Below, piece after piece: positions 33,117 to 44,188 of a stretch of DNA of 64,000 bases. Every line of letters begins with the position of its first letter. Positions within the stretch are counted from its first letter, which is position 1. Both the position numbers and the translations under genes were made by a program. Source of the DNA: Gnomoniopsis sp. IMI 355080 (taxonomy: Eukaryota; Ascomycota; Sordariomycetes; Diaporthales; Gnomoniaceae); the NCBI GenBank assembly GCA_027946555.1, contig JAPEVC010000130.1:1-64000 (forward strand), read 5' to 3'. A model generated the notes under the pieces. The model saw only the letters and a program-made list of their open reading frames with translations. It was not told where the DNA came from and ran no database searches.

Positions 33117-36100
33117 TTATCGTTGTTGATGGAAAAAGCTGCCCTGGCCTTGATGAGGTGACTGCGAATAAGGCGACGTCGAGCCTTGGTGGCTATACTG
33201 CTGTTGGTCTCCTCCAAAGCTCGTGGAACCCAACACTGTATTGTCATATATATGGTTACCAGAAGCATCTTGTAAGCCCAGCGGGTTATTGTATGCCGGA
33301 AAAGGCTCCATTTGCTGTGGCATTGTGTTGTACGGAGTGCTTCCGAGGTAGTTGCCCGAGGATGAACCAGCCATGTTGCTGAAGACTGTCTGACTCGGGA
33401 AATTCGAGGGCACCTCAGGTTGGGGTATGCCAAGGTTCATTGCACCTGGCTGCTGAAGTCCTCCCATGCTGCTGGAGTCGTAGAAATTCGGAAAGACGCC
33501 TGGTGAATAGTGCGTGTACGAAGGTTGCGCCGCCGTACCCGGGTACGTAAGCCCACCAGACGGTAGTGGTCTGGTAGGTGAGGAGCCAAGGCTAAACGAC
33601 TGTGCTTCCGACTTTGCAGGCGGGAAAGACCTGGGAGGCGGGTCTTGAACTGGGCTGATAATGGTATCGGCATCGAGCTCCTTACGAGCCACCAGCCGCA
33701 AGATTGGCAGACTCATGGTTTCCATATGCTTCGCCAGATGGACAGTCAGCTTCTTCCACGTCGGCAGGATCTTCCCACAAAAGCGGCATGGCTCGTCCTG
33801 CGGTTTGTTCGCGGTGTCTGCGTGGCATTTCTCGACCTTCTGCCACGTTATGTCCTGTGCGCCTGCTCGCTTGAGAGCGGCCTTGGTCTTGACCTTTGGC
33901 TCCGGGAACTTGTGCTCTCGGACAAGATGCTGGAGAAAGTTGTCGCGACGGAAGCAGGTGTGCTTGCAATCTTCAACATCGCAAGTCCACCACTCGAGGT
34001 GCTGTACCCAAATGTCAGTACTGCTAGTAATTGATCAGGGAACCGTGTATGGCAGGTGATACAGACCCTGTGTCCTTCGTTCTCGTGTCGCACCCAGTCA
34101 GCCTTGCGTTTGAAAATCTTGGGCTCGCGGCATCGATCCCACGTGCAAGTGAACGGCTGCACATCCTCGTGTACATGCTTCGTCCAATCCGAAGGCTTGA
34201 TGAACTTCTTCGTGGAGAAGCAAAGTTGACATTCAAACTCCGCTGGTAGTGAAGCAGCAGGTGGCATTGGGATGTCTCTAGGGAAGCTCTCTGGAGAAAT
34301 GGAACCTTCTACTGGCATCCCGTCTCCATCAGAACCCCCTTCGTGTGCTGCAGCCGATGGATCAATATGACGAGCCTCACTCTTTGCGTCGAAGGGAACT
34401 GTTGGGCTCTTGAAGGCATGGCACATGTGGCCGGATGGGCAGGTGCCCGTGTTGATTTGCCCTATGTGCTTAACCTTCTTGTTCAGCAGGTCTTTGTAAC
34501 GGACGACCTGCTGGTGTGCGATACGGTCAACGAGGTACGTGTTGTGTTCCTCCAGTCGTGGGTTCATCTTCAGCACCTGCTCTCTGAAGCCAGACAAAGT
34601 AGGTGTGAGGTCATCAATAACGTTACTGGCTCCGGCTTTCGCGTCGCCCTCTTCGTACAGATCGTCTTCATCATCCTCATCATCCTCAGGATCTGGCGCA
34701 CTGGTTCCTCGGGCCAGTTGCGCAACAGGTGGACCGCCAGCCTTCTTCCACATGCCTGCCAAGGCAGATTGTGACTCTTCGTTAGAAGTGGCTCCCTTGG
34801 GAAGCTCTGACCTGCTTCTTGGCCGCCTCACGTTCTTGAAGAAAGGGCTTTTTGGTGAAGTTACGTTGCTGATGGATCCGCCACGAGCGTGTGTTGTGCC
34901 AATAGCTGCTGCACCTGTGGCCATAGATACCAAAGCAGTGTTGAGCGAGGGCATTTGCTGTTTCTTCGCCCAACTCGACGAGCGACTTGGTGGTGCTAGG
35001 GTGTTCTGACTTTCCCGCCGACCCTGAAGCTCGTTCTCCACAACGTCGTCGTATTCCGGCACAGTGCGATGTCGTTTGAGTAGTTGGCTGGCGCTGGGTT
35101 TCCTCAGCAAACCTCGGCGAAAGTCCTTGAATGTGAAGCTCGGCCTTCTGTCTCGACTAATGGTGAGCCTCTTCAAGAAGCTGCCGCTGGTGACGCCTTC
35201 CATGTCGGCGATGCTTGGAAGGCTACGGCGACGCGTGCCCCACGTAGCGGATCTCGAGAGGACTGAGCCAGTCTCTTGACACATTTGGTCAAACCGCTGA
35301 ATCGCGGCCTGAGCAGTTTCCGGTTGCGTCCGCTCGGTATTATCTATGCGATACACTGCGGGTGCGTCTGACCATAGGCGGTGCTGCTTCATCAGCCTGA
35401 AGTCATCCTCAGTGAGGGGCCCGTCCTTTTCGGTGTAGTAAGTCTGGCCGGGTAGGGGCACATTCTCCGTCGCGCTCCCCAGCGATATCTCCCTGGCCGA
35501 GATGCCATCATCCTCATCTGTCAAGGAATCGAGGGGCGTCGGCGGAGCTTCAGGGTCTACTACCCCTTCAGAGGTGGTCACCCATCTATCAACTTCTAAA
35601 TTACGCTCCACGATGCTACGGAGACCGTTCACTTCGTTGATGCTAGTAACCTCCTCCGTAGGTCGACTCTCTGGGCCCCAACCACTTGGACCGACGGTGG
35701 ACGACGCGGCCCATATTCCTTGCTCGTTTCTGTCTGCAGATGCTCGATGGTACGGTGCCGGGATACAGGTATCATCGGCACTTATCCCAGCGGGCCGAAC
35801 TGTAGCGGGACTCTGATCATCCTCGGGAAAAGAAGTCTCGACAGGGACCTGGTCCCGTCCCCACATAGAGACAGTGACCCGGGGGCTGGGGCTTGGCATT
35901 GGCGCCGTCGTCGTGGACATGCCCTCGTCACTGGACAGCGTCGTATTTGCCCTCGATCTCAAGTCTGACACGAGAGGACTCAAAACAGACTCGGAGGGGA
36001 CAGATCTGAACGGATTCGAGGATTTGTGAGACAGAGACTCGTTTGACGTCTGGCCCAGGACCGGCGAAGTCTTAGTTTCGCCGCGTGGAAGTGTTGTGTG

Positions 36101-36574
36101 AATGGAAGGCGTCGGGGGTGGTGGTTTTATTGGATAGGTGAAGGGGTCGCTTGCATTGTGGTGCGGAGCTGACGACGCAGTCTGGGCATATGGCTCGCTG
36201 TGGTCACTGGAGTCCTCCCCCGAGACAGCCGAGTCTTCAAGAAACCCCGGCGTGCTCCCGTCGATGTCGTCAAAATCGACGCCGAAGAAGGGGTCACGAT
36301 AGTCGCTGAAGTCGCTAGATGGGTATTGCTCGCTCAAGGCGGACACAGAGTCTGCTGGGGTACTGACGTTGTTGACGGGAGACGTAGAGCTACTAGCAAT
36401 GTGGGAATAGGGCGACAAGTTGTTATTGGAGCTAGTCACAGTGAAGCAGTTTGTTGCGAGAGAGTCGTGCTCATGTGCTCCGTTGTCTGCAATCGGCCAT
36501 TGTCTGTCCCTGCTGCGCTTCTTGTCGAGCAGAGAGGGTTGAATACTGAAAGTCGAGGATGACATTGTATTCAT
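33117..36574 (-). CDS. Large C2H2 zinc-finger protein
   Basis: Probable nuclear regulator of 1130 aa; exons 36574-34067 and 34001-33117 around a 65-nt intron (donor GTCTGT after EGHR, resuming HLEWW). Residues 1-600 are Ser/Thr/Pro-rich and low complexity, with a conserved-looking basic patch (SGSFLKRLTISRDRRPSFT and FKDFRRGLLRKPSASQLLK). An acidic stretch (PEDDEDDEDDLYEE) lies near residue 650. The finger region, about 780-920, has C-x2-C (FECQLCF), C-x4-C (CTWDRC), C-x4-C (CDVEDC) and C-x2-C (CRFCGK) pairs, each followed by His pairs such as KHVH, RHENEGH, HLVREH and HLAKH. The tail is Gln/Pro/Ser/Gly-rich. I recognise the organisation as a widespread filamentous-fungal type but know no gene name. 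A second Met three codons on could also start it. Confidence 0.85.
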
Positions 36575-38602
36575 GTGAAAGAGGAGGAGGGGTAAGTGCG
36601 AGGCGCAGGCGTATATCTATTGAACGAGTGGAAATTGTTTACCAAGGCGGGCATGTGCGCGCGTCAGTCAGACACCCTCGAGGAGCCGCGAGCAGGTCCT
36701 GGCTCATGTCAAGCGACCGGGAGCGATCGTCAGTGTCGGTTTCTAAAAAAAGCAGCTCCTCGCTAAAGCTGTTAGGTCGGTTCACGATGTCATAAAATCA
36801 GCTGAGAAAGGCCTGCGCTATGGGTGATAGTTGTGGGTTCAGTTTGATGTTATCGCGTTCGGGTTCGGATCATATTACTTCGATGAGGAATAGACTGAAA
36901 GTTTGGGAGGAAAACCGGGAAGAAGAGATGGGAGACGGGACGTTTGTCATGGGATTGGGGGCGAGGCGTTTCTGCGCTCAAGTGAGATACCTGGCGACAG
37001 CGCTTATCCACAGATGTTGGTGTACTGAAATGCCAATCAATGGAGCAATTCGTGCGCCTACACTGTGGAGCAGCAGCCAGGAACTAACTGACAGGGGTAA
37101 AAAAGGCTAAGGGGCTGTGTGCTGGAAGAGGATCTCCTAAGCCCGCGAAACAATTTAAAGTTTCCTGCCCGATGACATACCCGTCTCTGACATATGGATT
37201 AAACCTTTTGCGGTGGAGTAGTGCAACGCCAGGCCCTAGCACCGCAGAGAATGGGGGAGTTTCAGTAGGTACATGACGAGCGCAAGGCTGGTCGGGCGAC
37301 TGACTGCATTGCGAGACCGAAGTGGACAAAAGGCAAGCAGACAGACTCCGCCCAAGTGCATTCAGGCGGACAAGCCGCTGCAAGTGATCTCAGTCAAGCC
37401 CCACAGGCTTCCATGCAAGGACTCGAGCCCCAACACCGACTGGAGCGCCATTTTAACTCGTCCTAACAAGCACGGGAGGAGACCGAATGGGATACTGCAG
37501 GCTGTCGGAGACTTGGAAATCTGATACTGAGCCTCGATATGGCTAGGTAGAGCTCATTTGAAAGTGGCGGGGCTGTAGACTGGCAAATGTAACCCCGGCA
37601 GCCTTACTGGGATCGTATTTCCCGTGCCAATGGCTCGCAGATCGACAAGGCTGTGTTAAAGTAATCCCGCTCATGAGATCTGAACCGACGAGGCGTTCTC
37701 CTAGGCGTTTTCTCTTTCCCATATCGCATTGCACGGTTCATCATGATGATCTTGTTGACAATCATCACATAACAATCCGTGAGTATTCTTTCAAAGGTCC
37801 TCCAGATAGACGTCACGGAACCAACGGGCGTCATGATGGGACGATTTGAGATGCAGAAGTGGAAATAAGTTCGTGACACCATATGCTGCGGGACAGCATG
37901 TGAAGTTTGTGGCTGTGCCAATCGTGCTCCGACTTCCAGATCTGGATAGGCAAATTCTCAAGAATTGCCAACTCGATGTCATCTGTGTACAGAGTACTAG
38001 CCAGTTGCATCTTTGTCGGGCATAAGCGAGATGCTTTGCAAGTCTTATTCGTGAGTACCGGTATCAAGGATGTTGTCTACGAGGTAGGCTTGGCAGCGGC
38101 GCGGAGCTCCGTGTCTCTGCACAGCCCCCGATGCAGTGAGATGCTCGCTTGCGAACGGTTAGGCCTGCCTCATGAATTATATGTATCCGCAGCCACCAGC
38201 AATGCTCTCCTCGTGGCCATGGCTGACAGGTCTCAACCCCGGTCTGCCGGTCCGCCTCGGCTGATCGGGTTGTATGTTGGCCAAGACAACCTCGGTACGC
38301 AATGCACCACGGTCCTCAATAAGTTCTACGCGTTGACGCGAAGCGGAGCCGGGACGAGCGACGGCCCGGCCCAGCTGCCCAGGAGCCCGATGCAAGAAAT
38401 GCGAATTAACGCTGACTAAGCAGATGACGAGCAGGCGACATGGGGTTGCAACTCGGAGAAACTTCACATGAAGGTGCAGTGCTCCTTGCTGACTGACGCA
38501 CCGACGTTTTCAAACCACCGCAACGGAAGTTGATCCGGAGACTGCGTCAAACCTTGAACAACCACTCGAATTGATTCGACATATAGCTGGGACAGATTGA
38601 AA
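36575..38602. other. Intergenic region with weak coding-like scraps
   Basis: Promoter side of the C2H2 gene, then a stretch where two overlapping minus-strand frames (38067-37831 and 37921-37604) carry protein-like segments (TDDIELAILENLPIQIWKS; CYVMIVNKIIMMNRAM) without a shared frame. They could be a decayed gene or chance. No family recognised. Confidence 0.35.
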
Positions 38603-39156
38603 ATGGTGAGTGACCATGTGGCCGCTCGATTGCCGATGAATTAACTCGTGAACCCAGTCACTTTCCACACCATCTTATATTCTTGGAGCTTTGACGGCTG
38701 GTGGAGGTTTGTTGTTCCCCTAGCAACAATCGCCTCGCTGGCTCTGCAAGCCGAGGTCGACACTATTTCGTAGTGGTTTGGCTGCATTGCCGGTACTCGG
38801 TGTGACATGTGCTGATTGAGATGGTTCGATCCAGGCACCATGGGCTATGTCCGCACGAAGTCCTTGCCTTCTATCATTGCCGGATGGTCTGTTGGCTTGC
38901 TTTGTGAGTGCAAGTAGATTCCAGTGAGAGCGAACAGCATGATTGACCTCGCACACTAGATATCCTTGGAGGATATCGGCAGCAGAATGGCGAGCCTTAC
39001 GGCATCGAGCTCAGCCTCTTAGCCTCTATCATCCTGGGAGGATCCTCCATCCCTCGCGCTATCCGACTCAAGAAGACAGTCCCTATGGTGCTCTCTGCTC
39101 TGGCCACATTTGGAATGCTGCTCTTCGGAAATAGTGTCTACCAGCGTGGTCTATGA
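38603..39156 (+). CDS. TMEM14 family small membrane protein
   Basis: Small membrane protein of the TMEM14 (UPF0136, yeast Tmh11) family; animal TMEM14C acts in mitochondrial porphyrin import for haem synthesis. Four exons: 38603-38605, 38658-38706, 38835-38903, 38960-39156; 105 aa, the typical family length. The first coding exon is just the ATG, directly followed by GTGAGT. Family segments appear in order: ILGALTAGGGTMGY, RTKSLPSIIAGWSVGLLY, LGGYRQQNG, a third hydrophobic span (LSLLASIILGGSS) and a fourth (VPMVLSALATFGMLLFG). No single exon gives a long frame, so the gene is easily missed. An alternative start within exon 3 (MGYVRTKS) would delete the first span. Convergent with CMC2. Confidence 0.85.
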
Positions 39157-39456
39157 ACGCCCGACGGGGAGACGTACGGCATGTATCAGAACAACGGCCC
39201 GGATGTCGCATGAGGAAATGCGAGCTCGGACAGAATTTCCGCCTTATTCGATTTCGTGTAGCCCTCTTGCGATGTTCCTCCTGACGGCAATCAATTAGTT
39301 GGACCTGTCAAATGACAGACCGTCCTGGGAGAAATACCGGGTACCACATGCCATCCCATGCCTCCTCTTCAAAGTGTGCAATATTCGTAAACTCGCAATG
39401 TTCGTAATTTGGCTTCAAATGTTGTCGGAATAATCAAAGGCTTCGAATTGTGTGAA
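39157..39456. other. Convergent intergenic region
   Basis: 300 bases between the TMEM14 and CMC2 stop codons; likely both 3' UTRs. Nothing else seen. Confidence 0.5.
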
Positions 39457-39763
39457 TTAAGAGTTTTCGTCAATCTCTTTCCACTTCTGCCGCACCGCAT
39501 CCGTCTTAATTTTGGTCTTGCTGCGGTTGTCATCCTGACGCTTCCTTCTCTCTGCACGAAGGCATGCGCTCAGCGCTTCTTTTGCGCCATTGCACATTCC
39601 CATCGACTTCCACAGAAACCCGCGATCGTGGCACTCCTCGAGGGCGACCATGAGGTCCTCGCAGGCTGGGCGTAACGGTTAGCGGCGAAGCTGTGTAGGC
39701 AAAGGTACGTTCAATAGGGTTGCGCATACCAGTATTATCCTTGGTATGCAAATGGGGATGCAT
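39457..39763 (-). CDS. CMC2: Cytochrome c oxidase biogenesis protein CMC2 (twin CX9C)
   Basis: Intermembrane-space protein required for cytochrome c oxidase assembly, folded by the Mia40 relay. 80 aa from exons 39763-39730 and 39665-39457 (64-nt intron, GTATGC donor, CGCTAAC branch site, CCCAG end). It starts MHPHLHTKDN, the usual CMC2 opening. Twin CX9C pairs are exact: C13-x9-C23 and C36-x9-C46, with GFLWKSMGMCN between and LRAERRKR after. The C-terminus is basic and helical. Divergent from prefoldin subunit 2 with 330 bases between starts. Confidence 0.92.
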
Positions 39764-40093
39764 TTCGGAATCTGAAGTGGATACGCAGTGCGTTGCGCGA
39801 CCTGTATCGTGTGAAAAACTGTTGTTGAAATGGTTGAGGGTGTGTTGCGTGACTACATTTTCCCAAGCAAGGAACGTACATTCTCGGGAGCGGGAGCGGC
39901 AAGCGGGAAAGCTTTGACCACCTGCCACTCACTTAGGCCGATCATTTCTCATGGCAACTTTGACGCCTCGACACCATATCAGTACCTCGTACTTTACATC
40001 AATTTGATATGCGAGAATCGCGGGATTTCAACTAATCAATCTGTTCTGACTACTCAATCGTAATACTTCATACTTGTGTGCCTACATCTCACC
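39764..40093. promoter_or_regulatory. Divergent promoter region, CMC2 / prefoldin subunit 2
   Basis: 330 bases between two divergent start codons; must carry both promoters and leaders. No specific element identified. Confidence 0.5.
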
Positions 40094-40660
40094 ATGGCGG
40101 CGAACTCGGCAGCTGCAAAGAAGCAGCAAGGTGAGTTTCAAGCCGCATCCAGCCTCGAGGACAACAGCACTGACATCTACGATAGATCTTCAAATGCAAT
40201 ACAGTACCTACAAGAACACTATTCAACAACTTGCTCAAAAAATCGGCGATGTCGAGCAAGAAAGGGATGAGCACATGTGCGCACAATTTCATTTGCTGCC
40301 TCTTTAAGGGCGTTCCTTCACCGCTTCGTGCTATGTTCGCTAGCTAATCCTGTGCAACTCAGAGCGGTGTTGGAAACGCTAGAGCCGCTTGCCGGAGATC
40401 GGAAGTGCTTCCGCATGATCAACGGCGTGCTGGTGGAGATGACAGTGAAGGACGTCCTGCCGCCCTTGAAGACAAACACAGACGGCCTCAAGAAAGTTGG
40501 AAAGGATCTTGAGAGCCAGCTAGTTTCCAAGCAGAAGGAGCTGGACGAGTGGAAGGTGCGTCGTGCAGACTTGGTGAAGTGCATCCTCGTCCCTTGGACT
40601 TTGTTGGCTAACAAAGAAATCTGCCTACAGAAGAAGAACAACGTCCAAGTTGTGCAGTAG
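40094..40660 (+). CDS. PFD2: Prefoldin subunit 2 (beta-type)
   Basis: Subunit of the hexameric cytosolic prefoldin co-chaperone that hands actin and tubulin to the CCT chaperonin. Four exons: 40094-40130, 40186-40276, 40363-40555, 40631-40660; 116 aa, normal family length. Two long coiled-coil helices (QYSTYKNTIQQLAQKIGD and LKKVGKDLESQLVSKQKELD) flank the beta-hairpin ETLEPLAGDRKCFRMINGVL with VEMTVKDVLP, the diagnostic core. It ends KKNNVQVVQ. The second and third introns use GTGCG donors, weaker than GTAAG; the second splice gives DEH-I-AVLETL, consistent with the family. Confidence 0.92.
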
Positions 40661-42642
40661 ACAGACCAGCCTGCTTTCTCAGGCTAGCACCAGCAGCATT
40701 GGCCTTGCAAGGACCTTTCGTGGTGCTCGGAACATTGAGAGGATACTCGAAATTGATGGCGGTCTGTGACATGACATCACGACAAGGAATCGATAGGGAA
40801 GGTGACATGGCTTTATTTTGGGTGCGTCTAAACCACGACGCCTGACTCCGATACTGCCCCGTGAGATGATGAGGCTCTCAGATGCTTCAGGCGCGGTAGA
40901 TATGAGCAGGGAGTAGGGGAAGATTGCCTCGATCCGGAAAAGAACATGGGCGGACATGTCACAGTCACACGCGTTCAAAGGTGTGTATAAGGCTCGGTTG
41001 TCGTCGCTGAAGGTGTGTGGAGTGAGTTGTTCAGGCGAGCAAGGCCAGGCGGCAACGGCGTCTTGCGATCCAAGCGGCTGCCGCTTTTGAGGCTGTTGGG
41101 CGCTGATAGGTTACCAATACACCAACCCACCGAGGGCCAAATTTAATGGCCGCATATGTAGAAAGTGCCCTACTGATGAGGGTCTTACATGCACGCCCAT
41201 GCGTCGACGGGACATATGGCACCACATCCCGAGAAGTCCAGACTGCGTTCGTTTGTTCAGAGCCTAAGGCAGGTAGCTCGGCTCTCGAAAAGAATCTGTG
41301 ATGCAAGTCAGACTGGCGGGGTAACAGCCGGGCTGACACCGCATAGGAGCTTATAGAGCAGAGGATCGCCGACTGAAAATGCCGACTCTCTTATTGCCTC
41401 ACACCGACAGGCGGTCATGCAGCTTAAGCCCCCGTGTCTGCAAGCTTGGCGAATAGAGTAGAGTAGTAGAACCAGATCTCATCTTGGGGGCTGAAGATCT
41501 CAAGATTTATCACTTATATCACTTGACAGTCGGTGATGAGCTAGAAAAGATATGTATTATCGGTGCGAGTGGATCCTCCGCAGGTAGTATGTATGCAAGT
41601 TTAGCGCACATGAAGGTAGCGTGACGATATTGCCCCTGAAGGACTCGGCGTTTCTGATGGATGCTTCTGAGTTGTCAATGCGACAGACAGCAATGCATCT
41701 GCATGTAGGCTTGTAACATGCACATGTAGTGTTGCCCTCAAGATAGTTCCACACGAGTCTTGTGGTCAGACGCGTTGCGCTGGCCGAGACATCGAAAACT
41801 TAGATGCTAGACGACGAGGTTGTCAGTGACCGGGCCGGCCTGCGAAAGTCGACCTCTCTCGTATGCTGTCCACGATTGGTCTGAGATTCCTCCCAATAAG
41901 AGAAAATCGGCTTGTGGTTTTTTCTTATTGGCCAGGTACTAGCTCCGGGGATAGAATCGAACCAGTTTTAATTTCCAGCCTCGTGCACCGCTACGATGGT
42001 CTCGACAGGGCGAGCTTGTCTTGACGACGCCGGTGGCTTGGGAGCCAACCATAGCAAACCTGTCACCAGGAACTTCACCTTTTTCTCGCGTGGGGACGGT
42101 GAGCAGGAAAAGAGAGGCCCAGTGCATGGTCGAATCAAGCATCAAGTTGACCCTCCACCAGAGGCCCCTCGGGTCAGGAACGGGGCGCCTAGTTCCCACC
42201 TTCAAGTTGGGGCATCCCAATGTCAAAGTAGCTGCAATTGAACGTGGGAAAAGAGTCAAACTCAGGTACTCAGGGCCTGATTCTACAGATTGTTCGTGCA
42301 GAGTGAGGGGTCTAGAACGTCATTTCATCATGATGTATTCTCTCTTGGGCACCAATGGCAGCGATGTCGTCTCGGAAGTATGGTTCACATAGTACTCGCC
42401 TGCTAGCCTGGCCAGGAGCTGTTGCTCGGTCATTATCACGAAGAGTGTCTCTGTGATGTTCCCGACGATGAAAGGGGTGCAGTGTCGTCAATGACTAGGA
42501 ACCAAGGGACAGAATAGATCGTTATGTCGAGTAGATGGGGTTTTTGCAGATTTCACAACTCTCTATGCTAGCAGAAGTCTGCCTTTCTAGTGGGTGTGCA
42601 GGTGGTTTTACGCAGGTCTTTACCGTATTATCCAGGTGAGAA

Positions 42643-42660
42643 GGTACCTACCTAAGTACC
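42643..42660 (+). repeat. Copy of the 18-nt intergenic motif
   Basis: Reads GGTACCTACCTAAGTACC, one base different from the copy at 60316-60333. Confidence 0.7.
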
Positions 42661-42937
42661 TCCTACCCATGCACCGCAATGCCCAGTGTCCTGCTAGCCT
42701 GCAGCCATGAACGCGCCCCGCGTTTTATTCCGCTCCACCTCTCTAGAGGTTCCATTCTGTCTTCGCATCAAAGTGCACGTCTCTCTCCAACTACTGCTGC
42801 AACTTATTAGCTTGTTGTCCTTCGCAAAGGCGCCATCTCATTCGACTGGGGACCCGACAAGCTCAATCTTCAGTTCTTGAACACTTGACTGTCTGTCCTA
42901 GCTGGACTGTACATAGGCGCACCTGGGCAGTCGATTG

Positions 42938-42942
42938 ATTGG
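42938..42942 (-). promoter_or_regulatory. CCAAT box upstream of HapC
   Basis: Minus strand reads AGCCAATCA, a full match to RRCCAATSR. It lies 1.25 kb before the HapC start codon, at the edge of the pyrimidine-rich stretch. A HAP-complex subunit gene with its own binding site suggests feedback, but this is inferred from the motif alone. Confidence 0.35.
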
Positions 42943-44188
42943 CTCGAAGTCAACAGCGGCGGATACGCGCACACGGGGATTAAGAACAACTCAAGACACG
43001 CTCTGTGCCTTTGCGAGCGTCGGGCAGACTTCCCTCAAAAGCACACAATACCAGCCGGGAAAAGCTCATTGCCACTGTCCATATCACTGTCTGACGGAGT
43101 ACTCGTGACGTGCCAGGCTCGTACGGATACCCAACTTCAGGTATGTGCTGTGCAGAGCCCGCTTCCTGAACTATATAACTCAGTCTGTACTATGCCTGTA
43201 CATGTACTGCGACCTGCATCACCGCGCATCTTGACAGCCGCCTTCTGGTTGGTGCGCGGGGCAGATTTCCTGGCCTGACATATGGAGTGCCCAACGGCGG
43301 GCTCATCCAGTCCATCCTCTTGTCCGCGGCCGAGCCAACTGCCACAGCTGGTCTGGATGCCGGCAGACGACGTCTGGATCCCTCTCTGACGCGATTTTGC
43401 AGCTCTCCCACGAGGCACCCAGGTCCCCGTCCATCCCCTGCCAATCTTCTCACTCCCGGCACATCCATTCAACTTCTTTCATTTTCGCTGTACCTCGCAG
43501 CCCTCGACGTCCGTCGCAGATCATCCGAGAGGTCAAGGTACTTTACTTCCCTGGACTCAGCAGCACGCAGACCCGCGCTTTCTGGCCAACGAGCACCGTT
43601 CAAACTTTCCGTCGGTGTAACCTCCAGCCCCAAACACAACACAACAACCAGGCCTGTCGAGAGCCACGCGACGGCCTCGGATCGACAAATTGAGTCACGC
43701 CAGCTTTCCACCAGATCCAGGATTCCGCACTTGAATTTTCTTGCCAGTTTAGGCCTGTCCCGTCCATCCATCAAGGACAGGGTCCAGAAGACACCCTGCA
43801 GCACCCATCTGGCGGCAACAGCTGCGAAGGTACCCAGCATTACCACACAGTAGGCGTCCAGTCAACGGTGTGGGACCCGCATTATTAACCGTCATACCCA
43901 TCTCTGTCCGCCTCTACCTGAGGTCTTCCCCCCAACACGCAAGCGTCACTGCCACTTGCTTCACTCATTGGAGAAAAGTGAGTACCGGTAAAGAATAGTC
44001 CTGCCACGCCTTGGGGCACGACTGACGCATCTCTGCAGCTTAAGGTAGACTCATCAACTTGCAAGCCTCACTACCCTGCAACGTGTCAGGGTATCAGGGA
44101 CACATCACCTTTCGCCCCAACATCTTGTACGAGGGCACTCAAACCAAGGAATTTTCAAGAAGTCCGCACCCGCTGCAGGTAGCCAAAT

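Larger units (their letters stand above)
40661..44188. other. 3.5-kb intergenic region and probable HapC leader
   Basis: No supported gene between prefoldin and HapC. The last 1.3 kb is C/T-rich with many short frames in all phases (43287-43853 for example), like a long transcribed leader or promoter. It holds one copy of the 18-nt recurrent motif (42643-42660) and a full-consensus CCAAT box (42938-42942). Confidence 0.45.

Noticed and set aside
41930..42010. tRNA-like or SINE-like sequence on the minus strand (TGGTTCGATTC resembling a B box)
   Set aside because: The T-stem does not pair, no matching acceptor stem exists about 70 bases upstream and the A box is poor. At best a degraded relic.
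43287..43853. 188-codon plus-strand frame upstream of HapC
   Set aside because: Ser/Pro/Arg/Thr-rich product typical of C/T-rich leader DNA, with similar frames in other phases; no domain.
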